The position numbers were made by a program, and so were the translations under genes. DNA of 64,000 nucleotides, from positions 62,001 through 126,000 of the forward strand of contig JADFZL010000006.1 in the NCBI GenBank assembly GCA_015232575.1. The letters run 5' to 3'. Below the pieces are notes generated by a model that was given only the letters and a program-made list of their open reading frames with translations, did no database searches and was not told where the DNA came from. Origin of the DNA: Candidatus Rifleibacteriota bacterium. Lineage in GTDB: Bacteria > Muiribacteriota > Ozemobacteria > Ozemobacterales > Ozemobacteraceae. This document shows, in pieces, positions 55,795 through 64,000 of this stretch (positions are counted from its first letter, which is position 1; each line of letters begins with the position of its first letter).

Positions 55795-56064
55795 TCTTTT
55801 CCTCCTGGATTTTTTTTATGATACCAATATATCATATCAAGTACTGTTTCGCACATTTTGAATATGCATTCATTTGCTGCTATGATCGGTTTATTATTGG
55901 ATGCGCATTTTCGAGCTTTGAATCCTCCATTCGAGATTAACGGTGAAAACCCTTTTATTCTTCACAATCTGATCATAAAGTAGCGTATCTCAGGGCACAA
56001 TAGATTTCTCACTTCCCTCGAAATGACAGTTTGGTTGATAATTGCTGATTCATTTGCAGTTTGC
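55795..56064. other. Divergent intergenic region
   Basis: Contains TATGATACCAATATATCATA, a partial palindrome at 55818-55837 upstream of the peptidase gene, and a short copy of the dispersed element (AGATTTCTC to GAAATGACAG, 56002-56029). No gene is seen. Confidence 0.4.
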
Positions 56065-56093
56065 TTGATAATTTCTTGAGATTAATTTATCAT
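56065..56093 (+). promoter_or_regulatory. Candidate promoter for cvfB
   Basis: TTGATA, 17-base spacer, TATCAT, 34 bases before the ATG. Confidence 0.55.
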
Positions 56094-56127
56094 ACCTGTA
56101 ATTTACACTGGAAGGACTTTTGAAAAT

Positions 56128-56973
56128 ATGGCTTCTCTGGGCGCAATATGCAGATTAAAAGTTGTTAAATCCGTTGACTTCGGCGTATATCTTGATGGCG
56201 GAGAACTTGGCGAACTTCTCCTTCCAAAAAAACAGGTACCAGAAAACTGCAAAATCAATGACATTCTTGAAGTTTTTATTTACCATGATACCGAAAGCAG
56301 GCTTATTACTACGACTTTAATGCCAGCAGCAGCTGTCGGAGAATATGCATGGATGAAAGTCTCCACGGTTACTGAAATTGGGGCATTTCTCGACTGGGGA
56401 ATTCAGAAAAACCTTTTTGTTCCTTTCGCCGAGCAGGCAAATCGCATGAAAGAAGGGAACTCTTATCTGGTACACGTTTTTATTGACAAAGAAACAAACC
56501 GCATTACCGGATCATCGAAAATTGCAAAATTTTTGAAAGATCAGCAGCCAAACCTTAAGACAGGCGATGAAGTTGACATTCTTGTTGCCGAAAGAACAGA
56601 CCTTGGATTCAAGGCAATAATTAACAATTGTGCCAGGGGACTTCTTTTTAACAATGAAATATTTATCCCGGTATCAGAAGGTCTTCGCACAAAAGCATAT
56701 ATTAAAGCATGCCGGGAGGATGGAAAGTTTGATCTTATTCTTCAAAAACCAGGCTATGAAAAAGTCACAGAAATTGCAGACATGATTTTTGCGAAACTTG
56801 TTAATAATGGAGGTTTTCTTGCTGTAACTGATGACAGTCCGCCCGAACTGATAAAGGAAAAATTCGGGTTAAGTAAAAAGACTTTCAAAAAGGCAATAGG
56901 AGCTTTATTTAAAGAGAAAAGAATTAGTATTAGCGATAAAGGCATTACAGTTACACCTAAATTTTCCAAGTAA
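56128..56973 (+). CDS. cvfB: CvfB/YitL-like S1 RNA-binding protein
   Basis: 281 residues with the family layout of tandem S1-like domains (VVKSVDFGVYLDGGELGELL at about 13-32; a second with VTEIGAFLDWGIQKNLFVPF) and a C-terminal winged-helix-like end (LIKEKFGLSKKTFKKAIGAL). CvfB-type proteins bind RNA and affect virulence or stress expression in Gram-positives; the role here is unknown. ACTGGAAGG lies before the ATG. It is a single-gene unit. Confidence 0.9.
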   Translation: MASLGAICRLKVVKSVDFGVYLDGGELGELLLPKKQVPENCKINDILEVFIYHDTESRLITTTLMPAAAVGEYAWMKVSTVTEIGAFLDWGIQKNLFVPFAEQANRMKEGNSYLVHVFIDKETNRITGSSKIAKFLKDQQPNLKTGDEVDILVAERTDLGFKAIINNCARGLLFNNEIFIPVSEGLRTKAYIKACREDGKFDLILQKPGYEKVTEIADMIFAKLVNNGGFLAVTDDSPPELIKEKFGLSKKTFKKAIGALFKEKRISISDKGITVTPKFSK

Positions 56974-57237
56974 TCTCAATGCTCAGAGAGCATCGCTGCT
57001 GCTTGAACAAGAATGAAATTGTCAGATTTATGATGGGGACAACGGATCGTTGCTGGCAGCAATATGTGGTCAAATTTGCATGTTAACCTTTGGGTAAGCT
57101 GTCATCTCGAACGAATGTGAGAGATCTGATAAAAGCGGGATTTCTCCCTTCGGTCGAAATGACAAAATAGAAATTATTAAGATTTGCAGTCCTTCGCGGT
57201 AATGAGGTTTGTAATGTAAGTAAGGAGAAGGCTCCGG
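56974..57237. repeat. Intergenic region with dispersed element
   Basis: Holds ATGCTC-AGA-GAGCAT (56979-56993), a small hairpin just past the stop, and the longest copy of the dispersed element (57079-57189), including GTGAGAGATCT and GGTCGAAATGACAAAATAG. Confidence 0.65.
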
Positions 57238-60177
57238 GTGTCATTTTCTGAGATAAAAAGAATATGGTCTGCTTTCTGGCCATTGGTACTTCTATTAATG
57301 ATCATTCCAGTCTGGAGGCTTCAGAAGTACCAGGAAATTTCTCATCAGAAAAAAATACAGCTTGAATTCTGGAAGCAAAACACAATTTCAGCAATTGAGA
57401 AGTTAAGATCTAGTGCCACTTTCAAAGATCAGATTGAGGAAATGACAAGAAATATATCAAATGTCATTTCGAACGGTTTTTCAAAAAAATTTATCCCTGA
57501 TTCCGCCGGAAATTACATAAGTAATGCCTTTCTGAGATGCTTTCCAGCATCACATCGTATCAAAGGAACGCAGATTTATGCGTTTATCAAAACAAATAAC
57601 AGCAAATGCAAAGCAATTAAGGGTGGAATGCTTGAAGACAAAAAGACATTTTTTCTTGCGAATATAATGAATGATCTGCTTGATGCAGAAAAAATACCCA
57701 TGTCTCAGTACAAAATGCTGAATAAACGATCCACAGATCTTTTCGGCGATCTTATTACATTTGACTATCTTGCGTTTCAGGGAAAAGGAAAACTCACTCC
57801 CTCTTTTTACAATAAGCAGAAATGTTTTATTATCTGGAATGACTTCAGAATAAACTCCGAACAAAAAGGAGGTTATCTGCTGATATTTCCAGATACTGCA
57901 AAAGTCAATTCGAACCCTCTTAAATACGCGATATTAAATTATTTAAAAAAATCATATCCAAACTTTAATCCATTTCTTGTTTCGCTCGAATATGTTCAAG
58001 AGAGTGGAAAGCCTTTAATATGGGCCCCCGGGAAAACGATTCCATACGAAGTTGCAAAACTTTTCCGCAAAGAGATTGCAAAGACTGAATCGACAAATAA
58101 CTCCGACCGTGAAAAGCTTTGTGTTCCAGGACAGGTAAGTGAAAAAGTTCCCGGATGGTGGGCAACCAGAAACACGATTAGACCGGAAATTCCATACGAA
58201 ATTTGGCTTGTTTCAAAAGTCCCTGAGAATCTGAAATTTATTTTCCCGAATCCTGTTGACATAGCACTTGTTGCAATCATCCTCTTCGGGTGGTTTTTTC
58301 TGAATGTTTCATTTTCAATGAAACTCTGGTTTATTGTCTATTTTACCCTGGCCGGTGCATTACCTCTCGGATTTCTCTACATGTTTTCATCAACAGTCAT
58401 TAAGATGAGCACTGACAGAGAAGTTAAAGAAAGCATTCAGAAAACAATCTCACATTTTGAAAAAATTGATATGGAAAGTCTTTCTGTACAATCAGAATTC
58501 AGCAATTTGTGTAAGCAGGCAATATTTTCACCTAAGTTCACCAATGCAGTAAAAGTTTGTCCAGCAATAACAAAAACACTCGGTCCTGAATTGAAAAGAG
58601 TATTTTCATATTTTAAGAAAGTTGGATTTCCCCTTCAACATATTATTGCATACCGCTTTCGAAATGATATTCTGATAATAACGGAATCAGGAAATGTAAC
58701 CAAGCAGGACATAACAGCATCTGAATTTACCTTTCTCCTCGTCTCAGGTGTAAAAAAATATTTCAATCCGGATATTAAAGACAATCAGTTATTTAAAGAT
58801 CTTGCTGACAAATATCTTATGTTTTTCAAATTTTTCACATCAAGCTTTTCTGACAGCATTTTTCCGGATTTTTTTGATCTGAGGCACAGAATTCATCTCC
58901 AGGAAATATCTGAGAGTTCATCTTTTCACTTTTTCGATTACATTTCAGAAAGTAATTCTCTTGAAATATGTCTGATGATGCGTTCTAACGCTGATATTCC
59001 GCTGCATCAATATCTGAACAACAGAATATCTGAAATTGAAAATGAAAGCCTCAATATAAGAAAAATTGATTCAGATCTTCCGACAATAAATTATTCTTTT
59101 GGAAGAATACGAAACGGTGTATTTACGCCCTTTCAGAAGATTTCAAACAATTTCATGCGAAGCAGAGAAGGTCAGAAATTTATTTCAGAAATGAAAAAAG
59201 GATGCGAATTTAATTCGAGAAGAATCTTACTGGAAAACCAGAAAGCTATTATTGCCTACCCATTAAAAAAAATTCCGGGATTTGTTCTTGGTGCACAAAT
59301 TTCATTCGCACCAATCCATCTTTCCCGAACAAGAAAAGAAATAATACTATCGTTTTTCATTGCTCTCGCCGGTCTGACAATTTCATTTTTTGCATTTACT
59401 GTTGTCAGACATCTTTTAAACCCTCTTGGACAGATCAATATGGCTCTATCAAAGGTGAGCAGGGGAGATCTTTCTCAGAAACTAAAATTTGAGCGTGACG
59501 ACGAAATAGGAGAAGCCGGAAAAGCTTTTAACTCAATGATAGACGGTCTTGTAGTACGCCGAAATCTTGGAAAATTTGTCTCTCAAAGCCTTGAAGGAAA
59601 GCTAATGCAGATGGAGAACACAGCAGATCAATCTCAAAACTCATTCCAGGAGATTGAAGCAGCAATTCTTGTCTCTGATATCAGGGACTTCACGACTATT
59701 TCAGAAAAATATCCGCCTGAAGATGTTGTTGAAATGCTGAATGAACATCTTGAAGGAATGACAGGAGCAATACAAACAAATTCAGGTGAAATTGATCAGT
59801 TCATTGGTGACGCAGTTGTAGCATTATTCAATCCCAAGACTTGTACAAACCCCGTAAGCTGTGCATTAAATGCAGCTGTTGCCATGATGAAAAAACATTC
59901 TGAAATTCAGATCAAGCGAATGAATGAAAATAAATTTCGTTATGCAATGGGAATTGGAATCGACTCTGGAAAGATTTTTCTTGTTTCATTTGGTTCAGAA
60001 GCCCGTATGGAACATAATATCATTGGAGACCCGAGAATTAAGGCAGAAAAGTTGGAAGGGCTCTCTAAGCTGGGAGTACATTCTAAAATTATCGTTTCTG
60101 AAAATGTTCAAATCCAACTGAAGGATAAAAACTTCAACAAACTTCCTGATAATGAAGCGTGGGAAGTAGTCTTATGA
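57238..60177 (+). CDS. Transmembrane class III nucleotide cyclase, C1-like half
   Basis: 979 residues from GTG (AAGGAG 10 bases upstream). Layout: TM1 (about 13-30), sensor 1 (to about 335), two TMs (about 340-390), sensor 2 (to about 700), TM4 (about 702-725), HAMP (about 730-785) and a class III cyclase domain (about 805-979). Both metal aspartates are present: Asp814 in SDIRDFT and Asp858 in IGDAVV. The partner-supplied residues are lost: substrate Lys is Gln854, the Asp/Thr is Asn927, transition-state Asn is Ile934 and Arg is Lys938. As a homodimer it should be inactive. Its stop overlaps the next gene's ATG (ATGA). Confidence 0.9.
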   Translation: MSFSEIKRIWSAFWPLVLLLMIIPVWRLQKYQEISHQKKIQLEFWKQNTISAIEKLRSSATFKDQIEEMTRNISNVISNGFSKKFIPDSAGNYISNAFLRCFPASHRIKGTQIYAFIKTNNSKCKAIKGGMLEDKKTFFLANIMNDLLDAEKIPMSQYKMLNKRSTDLFGDLITFDYLAFQGKGKLTPSFYNKQKCFIIWNDFRINSEQKGGYLLIFPDTAKVNSNPLKYAILNYLKKSYPNFNPFLVSLEYVQESGKPLIWAPGKTIPYEVAKLFRKEIAKTESTNNSDREKLCVPGQVSEKVPGWWATRNTIRPEIPYEIWLVSKVPENLKFIFPNPVDIALVAIILFGWFFLNVSFSMKLWFIVYFTLAGALPLGFLYMFSSTVIKMSTDREVKESIQKTISHFEKIDMESLSVQSEFSNLCKQAIFSPKFTNAVKVCPAITKTLGPELKRVFSYFKKVGFPLQHIIAYRFRNDILIITESGNVTKQDITASEFTFLLVSGVKKYFNPDIKDNQLFKDLADKYLMFFKFFTSSFSDSIFPDFFDLRHRIHLQEISESSSFHFFDYISESNSLEICLMMRSNADIPLHQYLNNRISEIENESLNIRKIDSDLPTINYSFGRIRNGVFTPFQKISNNFMRSREGQKFISEMKKGCEFNSRRILLENQKAIIAYPLKKIPGFVLGAQISFAPIHLSRTRKEIILSFFIALAGLTISFFAFTVVRHLLNPLGQINMALSKVSRGDLSQKLKFERDDEIGEAGKAFNSMIDGLVVRRNLGKFVSQSLEGKLMQMENTADQSQNSFQEIEAAILVSDIRDFTTISEKYPPEDVVEMLNEHLEGMTGAIQTNSGEIDQFIGDAVVALFNPKTCTNPVSCALNAAVAMMKKHSEIQIKRMNENKFRYAMGIGIDSGKIFLVSFGSEARMEHNIIGDPRIKAEKLEGLSKLGVHSKIIVSENVQIQLKDKNFNKLPDNEAWEVVL

Positions 60178-63158
60178 AGAATCCGAAAGGTTTGATTTTT
60201 TTGTTGTACATAACGCTATTTTCTCTTCCATTTAGCATTTTTGTTATTTCCAAAAGCGAACGCGATAGCTTCGAAAACCTTGAAAAATGGCAGGCAATGG
60301 AAAACAAGGCAAACGCAGTTCTTGAAAATATTCAGAAATCAGGCAGCACTTTTGACCAGTATCAAATACTTATAGATGAGTTTGCAAAACGTGCTTCAAA
60401 ATTGAAGAATAAAAGCAACAACTCTTTAAACCGTCTTCACAATACAATGCTTGAGAAAAATCTTCCAAGGCACGATGTGGCAATAGCATTCACAGACGCA
60501 AGTCCAGACACTGGCACAAGCACATATAATACAAAGAAAAGATTCACTACTTTTCTTAAAGACTCTGGCCTCGACTTCGCAAAAACTATTGGAAAGAAAT
60601 TTCTGTTTTCCGTTCTAAATAATGGAGAAATTGAATATAACAGAGAAATGGCACTGCAAAAAAGATTTTCGAAGATTTTAAGTTTTCCGATGCAGGTAAG
60701 AGAAATAATAGATAACAAAGAAGCAAAATCTGCAAAGATCTTCATTTTCAATTCATTTTCAGGTATGCGGGGAATATACTGGAACAAAACTGATTCATAT
60801 TTAATTGCTGTATTTATTCACTTCGGTAACAAATATCCCAACCCGAATCACGGAATGAAAATGCTTGCTTCGAACTGGAATAAGAGCCATGAGAATTCAG
60901 ATATTAAAATCGGATTCATTTCATCAGATAACAAAAAAATTCTTTTTTCCGGCGACGTAAAAGAACACAAAGGCAATATAAAATCTATCATTAAACAGAC
61001 AAACGCGCAGCAGAACTATATCAAAAACAATTTCAGAGATCAAACTTTCATCTCAATTTCGACTCCTGTTTCATTCGGAGTTCCATGGAAAGCCTTCGTT
61101 ATTTTTAAGAGAAATAACGCTTTCACAGTTTATTCGCTCAGGGAAAAAATAGCCTGGCTATTGTCATTTTCTTTCCTTGCATTTGGTTTCGCCTTTGCTC
61201 TCCAACGGCTTACAATGAACCGTGGAATAAAGTTTTCTGTTCCCGGTGTTCTTCTTACGAGCTGTTTTTCACTTGTACTTCTTCCAGTAGGTGGTATTGC
61301 TGCTTTTTCGCAGAGAGGTGTAGAAGAAATCGGAAAGAATGATCAGGAACGACTCAAGGAAGCACTGAAATCTGACCTGGAGCGAATGGAATCATTGCAC
61401 AATTATCTGACCGCAGACCTTATTCAGAAATTTGTCCTGACAACAAAGCAGACAAAACTGTTAAGGAAAATAATAAATTCTAAAAGCGATGAAGAAATGA
61501 AAAATTCAATGGATGATATTGCAAGCTTTTCAAATAATATAACCAGATCCATTTACGAAAAAGCAATTGAAGCTCTTTATGCTATAACATCAAATAAAAA
61601 TACTGGAGTTCATCTTAGAAAAAGGATGGGCGTCAAGGATGCAAATGATTCTATAAAGCCTATAGCTGAAACGTTTAAACAGCTTTTTATAAGAATCAAT
61701 TCCCGAGTCATCAATGATCCTTCAAGCAAATTTCTTCCCGAGAAAGAGAATATCACTAAAGATACTGAAAACGAAATGAAAACAGATATTCTTGCAGACG
61801 TTCTGGACATGGCACTCGGCAGAGAAATGCTTATTTCTCTTCTGACTCTTCAAAAATCAATCAGTTCTCTGAAAGTTTCTCATATTGATGTATATTTTCT
61901 TCTGCTTTCGTTTATTGAAGCTGGAAAAGTTGACCCCTCATATATCTTCTGGTACTGGACAAACTGGGTTGATCACGGTTTTATGCGATGGTGCATCAAA
62001 TATCCGTATTCACCGGAGTATTCAGAAAAGGATCGATTTAATTCTTTTCCAAAAGGCTGGCGGGCAATACTTCACGGAGAACACTCAAGCAACATTTTTC
62101 GGTCTGATGATGGGCTGGTATATCCAGATGAACTGCTAAAGGCAATGAAAAGTATCCAGAATACAAATATTCCGCGCTCCGGACAAGACTTAAATTCGCC
62201 CGGAAAACCCTTTTATGAGGCATATATAGGAAACAATCTGAAATTGTTTATCCTTGGAGCATTCCGATCTTCTGAGTGGCTTGATGAACGGAAAGCTTTT
62301 TTTAATAACGCAATAACACTGATTTCAGTACTGTCATTTCTGGTTGCAATAAGTCTGGCAAAGAAAGGCACTGAATATTTTCTGCAACCGCTGCTCAAAC
62401 TCAGAAACGCCCTGAAAAGCGTTGAAGGCGGAAATTACAAAGAAAAGCTCGACACCAATAGAAGGGATGAATTTGGAGAAATTGCCTCTGTTTTCAACTC
62501 AATGACAAAAAGTCTTGAGGAAGGAAAAATCCTTGGTACTTATGTCTCTGAATCTGTATTGAAAGCCGTTGAAGACAGCAGTTTCAACGAAAAGCCAAAA
62601 AAGGCCGAGCACCGCGAAGTAACGATATTGTTTTCCGGAATATTTGATTTCGACGAACTTAGAAAAACTAAGCCGCCTGAAGTCATTCACGCGATACTGA
62701 ATGCACATCTCTGCTCATTTAACCGAGTACTTGCCGATATCAAATGCGGCTACATAGACAAAGTCATGGGCGACAAAATTCTTGCAATATTTGACCATGA
62801 AAAAAACGGTGGTGCTGATCAAGCCATGGAAAACGCTCTTGAAACAGTAAATAGAGTACAGGACGAAATGAAGCAGAATAATATTTTTCTTGCAATGGGC
62901 ATAAATAGCGGAATAGTTGTAGCAGGAATACTCGGTGCGCAGTCAGTCCGCCTGACACATACCGTAATCGGGGACACTGTGAATCTCGCATCAAGACTTT
63001 CGACTCTGGCACACATTACCGGCGGCACAAGAGTTGTTCTCTCCGGCCAATCACTCACCTGCCTGAAGAGAGAAATACCCGTAGAAAAACTTCCATTTAA
63101 AAAAGTAAAAGGAAAAACCCAGCAAGTCGAAGCCTGGCTTCTTAAGGATTCAAGATAA
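60174..63158 (+). CDS. Transmembrane class III nucleotide cyclase, C2-like half
   Basis: 994 residues from ATG 60174, which overlaps the previous stop by 4 bp. The layout repeats the preceding protein: TM1 (about 6-24), sensor 1, two TMs (about 325-378), sensor 2, TM4 (about 705-730), HAMP (about 735-785) and cyclase domain (about 815-994). Here the first metal Asp is lost (Gly822 in FSGIFDF), while Asp867 (VMGDKI) remains. Lys863, Thr930, Asn937 and Arg941 (HTVIGDTVNLASR) are all kept. Lys plus Thr favours ATP. It complements the upstream protein, so the active enzyme is probably a heterodimer. Confidence 0.9.
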   Translation: MKNPKGLIFLLYITLFSLPFSIFVISKSERDSFENLEKWQAMENKANAVLENIQKSGSTFDQYQILIDEFAKRASKLKNKSNNSLNRLHNTMLEKNLPRHDVAIAFTDASPDTGTSTYNTKKRFTTFLKDSGLDFAKTIGKKFLFSVLNNGEIEYNREMALQKRFSKILSFPMQVREIIDNKEAKSAKIFIFNSFSGMRGIYWNKTDSYLIAVFIHFGNKYPNPNHGMKMLASNWNKSHENSDIKIGFISSDNKKILFSGDVKEHKGNIKSIIKQTNAQQNYIKNNFRDQTFISISTPVSFGVPWKAFVIFKRNNAFTVYSLREKIAWLLSFSFLAFGFAFALQRLTMNRGIKFSVPGVLLTSCFSLVLLPVGGIAAFSQRGVEEIGKNDQERLKEALKSDLERMESLHNYLTADLIQKFVLTTKQTKLLRKIINSKSDEEMKNSMDDIASFSNNITRSIYEKAIEALYAITSNKNTGVHLRKRMGVKDANDSIKPIAETFKQLFIRINSRVINDPSSKFLPEKENITKDTENEMKTDILADVLDMALGREMLISLLTLQKSISSLKVSHIDVYFLLLSFIEAGKVDPSYIFWYWTNWVDHGFMRWCIKYPYSPEYSEKDRFNSFPKGWRAILHGEHSSNIFRSDDGLVYPDELLKAMKSIQNTNIPRSGQDLNSPGKPFYEAYIGNNLKLFILGAFRSSEWLDERKAFFNNAITLISVLSFLVAISLAKKGTEYFLQPLLKLRNALKSVEGGNYKEKLDTNRRDEFGEIASVFNSMTKSLEEGKILGTYVSESVLKAVEDSSFNEKPKKAEHREVTILFSGIFDFDELRKTKPPEVIHAILNAHLCSFNRVLADIKCGYIDKVMGDKILAIFDHEKNGGADQAMENALETVNRVQDEMKQNNIFLAMGINSGIVVAGILGAQSVRLTHTVIGDTVNLASRLSTLAHITGGTRVVLSGQSLTCLKREIPVEKLPFKKVKGKTQQVEAWLLKDSR

Positions 63159-63464
63159 AAGAAAGCTGTCCGCAGATTTCGCAGATTCAGCAGATTAAGA
63201 TTTAGAGATGAGATCCGGATGATTGAGTTATTGCCCTTCTGAGCGACTATTTATTGTCATTTCGACCGAAGAGAGAAATCTTCTTACTTCTGTAAACATG
63301 TTTGAGATGTTGTTATGTTCTGAAAAGTGCCATGTCTGTTTCTAGTCATTTTCTTGAAAACCTCATCACGACATATACGACTCAAAAGTCTGATATTATT
63401 ATTTTCGGTAACACGCATAACTAGAAGTGAAAATTTCTATACAATTTTAATACGCGAAATAGTA
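63159..63464. repeat. Intergenic repeats after the cyclase pair
   Basis: AAGCTGTCCGCAGATTTCGC directly past the stop (63162-63181), as at the start of the window, then an inverted piece of the dispersed element (TGTCATTTCGACCGAAGAGA, 63255-63274). No gene is seen. Confidence 0.65.
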
Positions 63465-63493
63465 TTGACGACTTTCATTTCGTATGTTATAAA
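63465..63493 (+). promoter_or_regulatory. Sigma-70 promoter for the winged-helix gene
   Basis: TTGACG, 17-base spacer, TATAAA, 41 bases before the GTG at 63535. Confidence 0.7.
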
Positions 63494-63534
63494 TTATGTG
63501 TAATTTTTCGAAAAGCGATTGAAGGAGATTTGGC

Positions 63535-63927
63535 GTGGATGCACAATGGACCTTTCTTACCAATCACGCCCATGTTCTGCTGAGTATTGTGAAATTTCCC
63601 GCTATCAGAATGCGTGAATTAGCGGAAAAAATTGGAATTACCGAACGGGCGGTTCAGCGAATTATCGCTGATCTTGAAGATGCGGGGCACTTGCAGATTG
63701 AACGTCAGGGTCGTCGTAATAGTTACAAAGTTTTTTTGAACCTGCCCTTGCGCCACCCCATTGAACGTCATTGTTCTGTAAAAAACCTGGTCAAACTTAT
63801 TGATGGAACTCAACATCAGGCAATTCCCCGACAGCCAAAATTTACCCGGCGTACATGCATTTTGCCTGTAATACAATCCAGTGAAAAAGTACAAATCATT
63901 CCGAAAAATTTCGGAATGTTTGAATAA
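63535..63927 (+). CDS. Winged helix-turn-helix regulator
   Basis: 130 residues from GTG 63535, with GAAGGAG at good distance. The N terminus (WTFLTNHAHVLLSI) and the helix-turn-helix MRELAEKIGITERAVQRIIA, followed by a wing ending ERQGRRNSYKVFL and LPLRHPIERH, form a small winged-helix family seen widely in bacteria. The tail beyond about residue 90 is basic and not recognised. It probably acts as a transcription factor; targets are not evident from this window. Confidence 0.85.
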   Translation: MDAQWTFLTNHAHVLLSIVKFPAIRMRELAEKIGITERAVQRIIADLEDAGHLQIERQGRRNSYKVFLNLPLRHPIERHCSVKNLVKLIDGTQHQAIPRQPKFTRRTCILPVIQSSEKVQIIPKNFGMFE

Positions 63928-63988
63928 GCTACGGGAAACACTCACCCGCTTAATCTGGCTATCAGCCAAAAGAATGAGGAAAGTGAAA

Positions 63989-64000
63989 ATGAATAACAAG
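63989..64000 (+). CDS. Start of a further gene, cut by the window end
   Basis: ATG at 63989 follows GAGGAAAG at good distance and begins Met-Asn-Asn-Lys. Only four codons are inside the window, so nothing can be said of the product. Confidence 0.3.

Noticed and set aside
1..64000. tRNA, rRNA or riboswitch genes
   Set aside because: I saw no cloverleaf, rRNA segment or recognisable riboswitch core by eye; a covariance model scan would be decisive.

Overview
The window reads as a chromosomal segment of an uncultured, AT-rich diderm bacterium. An outer membrane is implied by a TolC-type channel with a MacA-like adaptor, an FtsEX-EnvC set and many signal peptides. The abundance of large TPR proteins, secreted low-complexity proteins and word-like intergenic repeats recalls candidate phyla such as Riflebacteria, but that assignment is a guess. 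I saw no rRNA, tRNA or CRISPR array.

Layout. 0.5-5.1 kb holds ftsE, ftsX, an EnvC-like murein hydrolase activator and a CtpA-type S41 protease (cell division and wall remodelling). 5.2-15.2 kb holds envelope TPR scaffolds, a protein with a 30-residue repeat, a small charged protein and a TPR metallopeptidase. 15.3-18.0 kb (minus strand) holds a second 30-residue-repeat protein and an ECF sigma / anti-sigma / TPR operon. 18.6-29.4 kb (minus) is a defence island: type I restriction-modification (hsdM, hsdS, rhuM, hsdR), a YgjP-like metallopeptidase and, upstream, an OLD-like ATPase-TOPRIM protein. 29.85-34.34 kb is a MerR / VIT-VWA / DUF932 cassette plus a 57-residue membrane protein, bracketed by two direct repeats. 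34.5-37.7 kb holds assorted small genes. 37.9-45.8 kb holds a large lipoprotein and a four-gene tripartite efflux operon (TolC, MacA, separate MacB ATPase and permease). 46.2-51.4 kb holds a coiled-coil protein with nine 54-bp repeats, a HEAT-repeat protein, a secreted metal-binding-like protein and an 18-TPR protein. 51.4-57 kb holds radA, a GxxExxY protein, a secreted metallopeptidase and cvfB. 57.2-63.2 kb holds two co-translated transmembrane class III nucleotide cyclases, followed by a winged-helix regulator.

The most interesting observation is the cyclase pair. The two neighbouring receptors share one architecture but have lost complementary halves of the catalytic site. The first keeps both metal-binding aspartates and has lost the purine and transition-state residues. 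The second has lost the first metal aspartate and keeps Lys, Thr, Asn and Arg. Together they could form one complete active site, as in the C1/C2 halves of mammalian adenylyl cyclase. Second is a 30-residue repeat of exact period shared by two secreted proteins about 3 kb apart. Third is the repeat-bracketed MerR-VWA-DUF932 cassette, with a probably leaderless, autoregulated promoter and an unannotated small membrane protein.
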